Position numbers and translations under genes: made by a program | From: Bacteroidetes bacterium ADurb.Bin302 | GTDB taxonomy: Bacteria; Bacteroidota; Bacteroidia; Bacteroidales; Paludibacteraceae | Reading direction: 5' to 3' | Length of the DNA stretch: 8,387 bases | Assembly: GCA_002069025.1 (NCBI GenBank) | Contig: MWBK01000226.1 | Span: forward strand, 1 to 8,387 | Shown here: in pieces, positions 6,415-8,387 of the stretch | How positions within the stretch are numbered: position 1 is the first letter of the stretch | Layout of the letters: every line of letters starts with the position of its first letter | Notes under the pieces: generated by a model | Told to the model about the DNA's origin: nothing | The model's database searches: none | The model's input: the letters and a program-made list of their open reading frames with translations, nothing else

Positions 6415-7476
6415 TTATTCACATTGTTTAGTAAAATATTCAGATGCATTTTTAACTCCTAGTTTGGCGGCTGCTTTTAAATCATTACACGAACCATTCT
6501 CGTCTCGTAGTAATTCCCTAACTATAGCACGATTCAGATACGCATCACCATAGTTAGTGTTTATTTCTATTGCACGGTTGTAATTGTCTATTGCTGTTTC
6601 TAATTTATTTTGTTTATAATAAGCCGAGCCTCTGTTATTGTATGCAGCTGCATAATTTTTATTTATCGCTATTGCTTTGTCAAAATCCGCAATTGCAGAA
6701 TCGTATTGTGCAGTTAAACTATATATGAGTCCGCGTGCGTTAAACACTTCAGCACTTTGAGGGTTGTCTTTTGCTAATTTATTGAGAAGTGATATGCTAT
6801 TTACCGTATCTGCTGAAATTTTCCAAGTTAAAGTTGCAATATTAAGTTTGGCTTGAAAATTTGATGAATCATTTATTGCTAAAATTTTGTAATCATTCAT
6901 TGCGGCTTCAAGTTGCCCGATGTATTGACGGCAATTCCCTCTTTCTAGTAATGCAGAAGCATTGTCCGGACTGATATTTAATATGTTGGAGTACTCTTCT
7001 TCTGCCAATGCGTATTCGCGTTTGTATTGAAGTAGGGCTGCTTTATCTAATCTTGCGTTAATATTAGACGGATTTAATTCTATAGCTTTATCTACATCTG
7101 TTAATGCGTTTTTAATATCATCCAAATAAAACATGATTTTACCTCTTATTAAATAACATTCAGAAGCAGTTTCATTGTTTGCCTGTCTTATAGCTACATT
7201 TAAATCACTTATAGCTTTATTATAACGTTCACTTTCAAAATATGCGATTGCTCTGTTGTAATAAGCTTTTGTAAATGTAGTATCCTCCGCAATTGTAGCA
7301 GTGAATTTAATTATGGCATCATCATATTGTTTTTGGCGCAACAAATCGATGCCTTCGTTGTAAATAGCTTCGGCAGGTGGTAATTGTAATGTACTTACCA
7401 CAACTGCTTTTTTTGCTGAACCTACTAAGCTTGCAGCAAAAATGCAGATTCCCATTAGTAATAATCTCATTTTCAT
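6415..7476 (-). CDS. Secreted TPR-repeat protein (353 aa)
   Basis: A periplasmic or surface scaffold protein of unknown partner. Residues 1-21 form a signal peptide (basic start, hydrophobic core, likely cut after GSA at 21); no lipobox is present because Cys11 follows Ile. The rest is almost entirely tetratricopeptide repeats: nine consecutive units of about 34 residues from about 35 to 342, with the usual W/Y-G-A-Y-A-P pattern clearest in units 7 and 8 (RGLIYSLTAQYDSAIADFDK and RGSAYYKQNKLETAIDNYNR). Unit 6 (about 207-241) is degenerate. The C-terminus ends GSCNDLKAAAKLGVKN followed by a final QCE, with Cys330 and Cys352, an ending I know from other Bacteroidota TPR proteins. The ATG overlaps the galE stop by 4 bp (ATGA), implying translational coupling; a second ATG two codons later (7470) is possible. 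The stop lies 7 bp before the OmpA-domain gene, so the two exported proteins are likely made together and may interact; that is inferred from position only. Confidence 0.9.
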   Translation of the reverse strand: MKMRLLLMGICIFAASLVGSAKKAVVVSTLQLPPAEAIYNEGIDLLRQKQYDDAIIKFTATIAEDTTFTKAYYNRAIAYFESERYNKAISDLNVAIRQANNETASECYLIRGKIMFYLDDIKNALTDVDKAIELNPSNINARLDKAALLQYKREYALAEEEYSNILNISPDNASALLERGNCRQYIGQLEAAMNDYKILAINDSSNFQAKLNIATLTWKISADTVNSISLLNKLAKDNPQSAEVFNARGLIYSLTAQYDSAIADFDKAIAINKNYAAAYNNRGSAYYKQNKLETAIDNYNRAIEINTNYGDAYLNRAIVRELLRDENGSCNDLKAAAKLGVKNASEYFTKQCE

Positions 7477-8387
7477 CTCGTTTTAGTTTGTTTTAAGTGT
7501 TGTTCCCATTTCCATGCAGAAAGCAATGTGTCTTCCATGCTCTTCTCTGCATGCCAGCCTAATTCATTATTCGCGAGTGACGCATCAGCCCACACTTTTT
7601 CAATATCACCTTCTCTACGACCTACTATCTTGTAGTTTAACTTTACACCTGTAACTTTTTCAAATAAAGATATAACTTCTAATACAGTAGTTCCTCTGCC
7701 GGTTCCTACGTTGAATGCTTCAACAGCACTTTTCCCTTTTTTATCAAGTAATCTTTTAACAGCTGCTACATGGGCTTTGGCTAAGTCTGTAACATTTATG
7801 TAGTCGCGGATACAAGAACCATCAGGAGTGTTATAATCATTTCCAAAAACTTGTAATTGTTTACGTATGCCTGCTGCAGTTTGTGTTACGTATGGAATTA
7901 AGTTTTGAGGTACACCTATTGGAAGTTCGCCTATTTCAGAACTTTCGTGAGCTCCGATAGGGTTAAAATATCTTAGCAGTATAGCATTTATATGTGGATT
8001 TGCGTGTGCAGTATCCGTAATAATTTCCTCGCATATTTGTTTTGTGTTACCGTATGGAGAAAGTGCAGGTTTAATTTCTGCTTTTTCTGTTACAGGAAGA
8101 ATGTCAGGTTGACCATATATTGTACATGATGAAGAAAACACAAGATTTTCAACATTGTGCTTAATCATTAATTCCATTATGTTTAGCATGGATTTAAGAT
8201 TATTTCGGTAGTACATTAAGGGTTTAATAACAGATTCACCAACAGCTTTACTAGCAGCAAAATGTATTATTGCAACTATGTCTTTATGTTTTGTAAACAA
8301 TAAATCCATGTCATTAATATCTTTGCAGTCTATTTGCTCAAAGACAGGTCTTTTACCTGTAATCTTTTCAATTCCATCTAGTACTGC
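7473..8387 (-). CDS. galE: UDP-glucose 4-epimerase (5' end outside the window)
   Basis: An extended short-chain dehydrogenase/reductase that interconverts UDP-glucose and UDP-galactose with bound NAD+, supplying galactose units for surface polysaccharide and allowing galactose use. The reading frame stays open from 8309 to the last base of the window (26 more codons, including GKRPVFEQIDC), so the ATG at 8309 is internal and the true start lies outside. About 40 N-terminal residues, including the GxxGxxG nucleotide-binding loop, are not seen. In the 304 codons present: HFAASKAVGES, SSSCTIYG with the catalytic Ser, and the Tyr-x-x-x-Lys pair in SPYGNTK (Tyr112 and Lys116 of the visible part), then RYFNPIGAH, the substrate-site DGSCIRDYINVTDLAKAH and FNVGTGRG. 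Spacing of Ser, Tyr and Lys matches E. coli GalE (124, 149, 153). The C-terminus is complete and overlaps the TPR gene by 4 bp. The promoter of this unit must lie upstream of the window. Confidence 0.95.
   Translation of the reverse strand, partial: AVLDGIEKITGKRPVFEQIDCKDINDMDLLFTKHKDIVAIIHFAASKAVGESVIKPLMYYRNNLKSMLNIMELMIKHNVENLVFSSSCTIYGQPDILPVTEKAEIKPALSPYGNTKQICEEIITDTAHANPHINAILLRYFNPIGAHESSEIGELPIGVPQNLIPYVTQTAAGIRKQLQVFGNDYNTPDGSCIRDYINVTDLAKAHVAAVKRLLDKKGKSAVEAFNVGTGRGTTVLEVISLFEKVTGVKLNYKIVGRREGDIEKVWADASLANNELGWHAEKSMEDTLLSAWKWEQHLKQTKTR

Larger units (their letters stand above)
2451..8387 (-). other. Predicted operon: galE, TPR protein, PorE-like protein, nadE
   Basis: Four same-strand genes follow one another with a 4-bp overlap, a 7-bp gap and a 3-bp gap. 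No Bacteroidota -7 motif was seen in the short stretches before the three downstream starts. They should form one transcript, starting outside the window and probably ending in the C-rich tract after nadE. The two exported proteins in the middle form a natural pair, flanked by two metabolic enzymes. Confidence 0.8.

Noticed and set aside
6408..6449. Longer start (14 extra codons) for the OmpA-domain gene
   Set aside because: The extension is polar (Asn-rich), would bury the MKK signal peptide inside the protein and overlap the preceding gene by 35 bp.
8307..8309. ATG at 8309 as the start of galE
   Set aside because: The frame continues open to the window edge with conserved GalE residues, and the nucleotide-binding loop has not yet been reached.

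Overview
The window looks like an ordinary chromosomal segment from an AT-rich member of the Bacteroidota, probably order Bacteroidales. Several things point there: Bacteroidota-type promoter elements (TAnnTTTG, with TTTG about 20 nt upstream), starts preceded by A/T-rich sequence without Shine-Dalgarno motifs, a small acidic lipoprotein of Bacteroidota style, and a TPR / beta-propeller / OmpA-domain envelope protein of the type linked to type IX secretion. All six genes lie on the minus strand, so transcription runs from high to low coordinates.

Transcription unit 1 (8387 down to 2451) holds galE (UDP-glucose 4-epimerase, cut by the window edge), a secreted TPR-repeat protein, a TPR/PD40/OmpA envelope protein, and nadE (glutamine-dependent NAD+ synthetase). 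The junctions are a 4-bp ATGA overlap, a 7-bp gap and a 3-bp gap, so the four are almost certainly co-transcribed. The envelope protein has the domain order TPR, beta-propeller, regulatory-like fold, OmpA_C, as described for the type IX secretion component PorE of Porphyromonas gingivalis. Past the nadE stop there is no hairpin/U-tract terminator, but a C-rich, G-free stretch could be a Rho entry site.

Transcription unit 2 (about 2220 down to 495) is a single long-chain acyl-CoA synthetase gene with a well-spaced -33/-7 promoter. A perfect 11-bp inverted repeat (2161-2171 and 2185-2195) covers the -7 box, the predicted transcription start and the start codon. It is the strongest unexplained structure in the window and reads as an operator for a dimeric repressor.

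Transcription unit 3 (about 407 down to 111) is a monocistronic 61-aa Ala/Val/Glu-rich lipoprotein with its own -7 element and a strong intrinsic terminator. Bases 1-110 carry no gene that I can support. I saw no RNA genes, mobile elements or CRISPR arrays. The window is mostly housekeeping and envelope genes; I did not find a clearly novel multi-gene system.
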